Of a stretch of DNA of 7,672 nt, positions 5,364 through 7,672 are shown in pieces; within the stretch, counting starts at the first letter, position 1; every line of letters starts with the position of its first letter. Location of the stretch: NCBI GenBank assembly GCA_020052215.1, contig JAGVPN010000020.1:1-7672 (forward strand). The letters are read 5' to 3'. The notes beneath the pieces are model-generated. The model was not told where the DNA came from. It saw only the letters and a list, made by a program, of their open reading frames with translations, and searched no databases. The stretch is from Syntrophobacterales bacterium (lineage in GTDB: Bacteria > Desulfobacterota > Desulfobaccia > Desulfobaccales > 0-14-0-80-60-11). The position numbers and the translations under genes are program-made.

Positions 5364-6314
5364 GTGAAGATTTTTACCGCCATGGTTTTTACCGTGCTTG
5401 GGGTTTTGGCCATGGGCCTGAACCTGGCCGACGCCGGACCCCCTTCCCTCCCCCTTTCCGGCCCGGATTGGCGTCCGCTGTCCCAAAGGCGGGACCAGAG
5501 GTTGCAGACCAGGCTGGACCAGGCTTTGAAGCAGCACGAAGCCTGGCAGTCCCTGATCCGCGCCGGCAAAATGTCGGTAGGCCTGGTGGACCTGTCCAAT
5601 CCCAAAGCGCCGCGCTTTGCCCAGGTGAACGGCGGCACCATGATGTATGGCGCCAGCCTGCCGAAGCTGATGGTCCTGTTGGCGGCCTTCCAGGGTTTTA
5701 AAGACGGCGCTCTGAAAGACACCCCGGAGATCCACCGAGACCTGATCGAGATGATCCGCCGGTCGGATAACCATGCCAGCAGTCAGGTGATCGGTCGGAT
5801 CGGCCTGAAGAAAATCGAGGCGCTGGCCAGTGATCGGCGCTATCGGTTCTACGACCCCCAAAAGGGCGGGGGCATCTGGCTGGGGGGCACCTACTTGCCC
5901 GGCGGCGAGGTGAATCCCGAACCCATTACAGGTCTGTCCCACACCGCCACAGCCTACCAACTCTGCCGTTTCTATTACCTGCTGGCTTACGGCAGGCTCG
6001 TCAGCCCGGAGTTTTCGCGCCAAATGCTGAAAATCCTGGCGTTTCCTGATCTTCCCGGCAAGTTCGTCTCGGTCCTTTCGACCACCGTGCCCCCTAACCA
6101 CTTGTACCGCAAATCCGGGGAGGTCCGGGGCTTTCATGCGGATTCGGTCCTGGTGTGGGGTGAGGCGACCTGGCGTCGCTACATCCTCGTGTCCATGATT
6201 GAGGACAATCGGGGTGAACAGATCCTGAAAGAGCTGGTCCCGGTGGCGGAACACGTCCTCCGGCCCAGCCAGCCCCTCAGTTCCGGCGAGGGCAGGAAGA
6301 AAACCAGAAGATAA
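5364..6314 (+). CDS. Secreted serine hydrolase, class A beta-lactamase/PBP fold
   Basis: A 316-residue exported enzyme of the serine beta-lactamase/penicillin-binding superfamily (322 if TTG 5346 is used). The signal peptide is about 1-24, ending LADA. Three hallmark motifs are in the right order: SLPK (Ser98 nucleophile, Lys101), SDN (134-136) and KSG (250-252, in place of KTG). The reaction is acyl-enzyme hydrolysis or transfer on a D-Ala-D-Ala-like or beta-lactam substrate in the periplasm. No clear ExxLN omega-loop glutamate of true class A beta-lactamases is seen between SDN and KSG; the equivalent stretch is Gly-rich (168-182). A peptidoglycan peptidase or esterase role is therefore as likely as resistance. 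It follows the unknown secreted gene by 14 bases and ends the operon; the C-terminus is a short basic tail (GRKKTRR). Confidence 0.88.
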   Translation: MKIFTAMVFTVLGVLAMGLNLADAGPPSLPLSGPDWRPLSQRRDQRLQTRLDQALKQHEAWQSLIRAGKMSVGLVDLSNPKAPRFAQVNGGTMMYGASLPKLMVLLAAFQGFKDGALKDTPEIHRDLIEMIRRSDNHASSQVIGRIGLKKIEALASDRRYRFYDPQKGGGIWLGGTYLPGGEVNPEPITGLSHTATAYQLCRFYYLLAYGRLVSPEFSRQMLKILAFPDLPGKFVSVLSTTVPPNHLYRKSGEVRGFHADSVLVWGEATWRRYILVSMIEDNRGEQILKELVPVAEHVLRPSQPLSSGEGRKKTRR

Positions 6315-6315
6315 T

Positions 6316-6339
6316 GCGGGGCTGGGGGCGTCACCCCGC
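6316..6339 (+). terminator. Weak terminator-like hairpin after the operon
   Basis: GCGGGG (6316-6321) pairs with CCCCGC (6334-6339) around a 12-base loop, one base after the serine hydrolase stop codon. The T-rich stretch begins only about 15 bases later and is broken, so this is at best an imperfect intrinsic terminator. It sits almost exactly where base composition changes. Confidence 0.35.
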
Positions 6340-6412
6340 TGATTCTCCCGTCTCTTAAATTTTAACGACCAAGATTTGAGCTGACAATCATCAAACCGAG
6401 ATCAGATTAGAC

Positions 6413-6452
6413 TTGACATTCGGGACTAAAACTTTAGATATGTTCTTATAAT
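6413..6452 (+). promoter_or_regulatory. Promoter-like region upstream of the AT-rich gene
   Basis: An exact TTGACA (6413-6418) and an exact TATAAT (6447-6452) both occur, but 28 bases apart, too far to work together. TTGACA could pair with TAGATA (6435-6440) at 16 bases. TATAAT would have only a poor -35 (GACTAA at 17). One of these probably drives the gene at 6501, giving a leader of about 40-55 bases. The AT-rich context raises the chance rate for both boxes. Confidence 0.45.
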
Positions 6453-6500
6453 GTTAGAAGCTTGATTAATAAACCAGTCACGCTAAGAGGGTTATTTCTC

Positions 6501-7672
6501 ATGTCGAAAAGAGAAACAAAGGGATTAGAAAAAGATACGCGTCCATCGGAAGATTCCAAAAACAAACCCGATGAGGCGGAAGGTCAACCGCCTCAGATTT
6601 ATGAAAGCCCCCGTATCTGCGCTATTGACCTTGAAGAAAAATGTATTCAGGCACTCAAATCTCGCGGTTTCAATTGTTATTCTGGAACTCTAGGGCCCAT
6701 AGTCAAGGTCCCCAATACTGAGCGATATAGCGAATATCAATGCCTTTTGAATTTAGACTTCCCTTCCAATTTGCATGAGTATGACATTATTATAATAGAT
6801 CTGCAAAATCCATTACAAGTGGACTATATTAAAGAAGATCACACTTATACCAAAACAAAAGAGCATAAACAATTAGTTTTAGAAAGTGCATTTCCTCAAA
6901 CTATCTTTGATCCTCGTGCGCTTTCTGCAAGTATCCTTGGAAAAAGCCTTCGACCATTTATGGTAAAAGAGTCATTTATTGTGGTATTTGGAGCAGCGCA
7001 TGAGAGAATTGAGTATCATCCAGTATCTATAACTCAAAGAGGTGCAAGCCGGGGCAATACCGAAACTTACTCATTGTATGATTTCTATGCTAATTTACCG
7101 TCATGGGAGAATGTTACGGGAATGGATACCGCAATAGTCTTTAAAGACGAAAGCGAGCTACGATCCCTGCTTGAAAGGCACAACGATAACGCTACGTACA
7201 GAATCACTTTTTATCATCCGACACATTGGGATGGTAAAAATAACGTAAAGAATGACAATTTTTTTCCTTTAATGGAGGCTAAGTCAGGTCGTATAGTATC
7301 TTTTGCAAACATGGAAAAGGAGAACATTACATTAATATTTCCTCAAATTAAGCATAAGGAAGTTTTTTTAGTCGACCTTCTCGAGAAAGTTCTTCCAGGT
7401 ATTATTCCATCTTTATTCCCATATAGCACACAATTTGCTTGGCTTAGCGACCCCATTTATAGACTACCCAACGAAAAGGAGCTTATGCAGGAAAAGAAAA
7501 AACTGCAAGACGAGTACCAAGCAAGTTTGAAAGAGCTTGAAACGAAAATCGACACCAACAGAAAAGAATATGGATATCTATATGATTTGATAAAGGAAAC
7601 GGGACCAAAGCTTGTTAAGGCGGTAGAGAAATGCCTCACCTGGCTTGGTTTTGATAATATCGTAAATGTAGA
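6501..7672 (+). CDS. Truncated gene: alpha/beta domain, coiled coil, start of a nuclease-like module
   Basis: 390 codons are visible and the frame is open at the window edge. The ATG has AAGAGG (6485-6490) ten bases upstream. Residues 1-36 are polar and charged with no signal peptide, so the protein is cytosolic. Residues 37-104 look like a Rossmann-type or receiver-like alpha/beta unit (ICAIDLEEKCIQALKSRGFN, then YDIIIIDLQNP). Residues 105-320 are a mixed, unrecognised region. Residues 323-358 (NEKELMQEKKKLQDEYQASL onward) form a charged coiled coil. Residues 357-390 (YLYDLIKETGPKLVKAVEKC, LGFDNIV) match the shape of a helix that precedes PD-(D/E)XK-like restriction-nuclease folds in defence-associated proteins, usually written L-tG-LE-aV-AL-LGF. 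The catalytic residues would lie beyond the edge. G+C is far below that of its neighbours, suggesting transfer. Existence of the gene is firm; the nuclease reading is inference. Confidence 0.85.
   Translation, partial: MSKRETKGLEKDTRPSEDSKNKPDEAEGQPPQIYESPRICAIDLEEKCIQALKSRGFNCYSGTLGPIVKVPNTERYSEYQCLLNLDFPSNLHEYDIIIIDLQNPLQVDYIKEDHTYTKTKEHKQLVLESAFPQTIFDPRALSASILGKSLRPFMVKESFIVVFGAAHERIEYHPVSITQRGASRGNTETYSLYDFYANLPSWENVTGMDTAIVFKDESELRSLLERHNDNATYRITFYHPTHWDGKNNVKNDNFFPLMEAKSGRIVSFANMEKENITLIFPQIKHKEVFLVDLLEKVLPGIIPSLFPYSTQFAWLSDPIYRLPNEKELMQEKKKLQDEYQASLKELETKIDTNRKEYGYLYDLIKETGPKLVKAVEKCLTWLGFDNIVNV

Noticed and set aside
5277..6254. 325-codon minus-strand open frame opposite the serine hydrolase
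   Set aside because: GC-rich antisense frame. The plus strand carries all three catalytic motifs and a signal peptide, while the minus translation is a His/Gln/Gly-rich sequence without domain features.
7457..7639. 60-codon minus-strand frame near the right edge
   Set aside because: It is the antisense of the coiled-coil region (Ser/Phe-rich mirror of Lys/Glu codons) inside the open plus-strand gene.
1..7672. CRISPR array, tRNA/rRNA gene or insertion sequence
   Set aside because: No regularly spaced identical repeats, no tRNA-like T-arm or cloverleaf, and no transposase or terminal inverted repeats were seen on either strand.

Overview
The window reads as a GC-rich Gram-negative bacterial chromosome segment. 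Four adjacent genes encode exported or membrane cell-envelope proteins, followed on the right by a markedly more AT-rich block holding one unrelated, truncated gene. A near-consensus sigma-54 promoter, many GTG-type starts and signal-peptide-bearing HEAT-repeat and lytic transglycosylase genes would fit a deltaproteobacterium (Desulfobacterota). That placement is inference; no marker gene is present to prove it.

Left part (minus strand, 226-2373): a GTG-started, exported lytic transglycosylase of the SLT/GH23 type is followed 186 bases downstream by an exported protein made almost entirely of about 12-13 HEAT (PBS-lyase type) repeats. The transglycosylase has a very good -24/-12 (sigma-54) promoter about 125 bases upstream of its start. 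The HEAT gene has a plausible sigma-70-type promoter of its own in the gap. Positions 1-225 carry no convincing gene, only two perfect hairpins.

Middle part (plus strand, 2764-6314): a compact three-gene run, probably an operon. It encodes a 12-helix APC-superfamily amino acid permease, a secreted protein of unknown family (397 aa), and a secreted serine hydrolase of the class A beta-lactamase/penicillin-binding fold with SxxK, SDN and KSG motifs. Gaps are 21 bases and about 14 bases (or a 4-base overlap, depending on the start chosen). The 390-base divergent spacer between the transglycosylase and the permease holds the sigma-54 promoter, a palindrome, a hairpin and a possible 30-codon leader ORF. 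That ORF has a strong ribosome binding site and overlaps the permease start.

Right part (6315-7672): base composition drops sharply. After a weak terminator-like hairpin and a promoter-like AT-rich stretch, a gene starts at 6501 and runs off the window (390 codons visible). It shows an N-terminal alpha/beta segment, a coiled coil, and then the beginning of what resembles the C-terminal PD-(D/E)XK-nuclease-like module of defence-associated proteins. Its family assignment is inference, but it is the most promising lead for an undescribed, probably horizontally acquired system that continues past the right edge.
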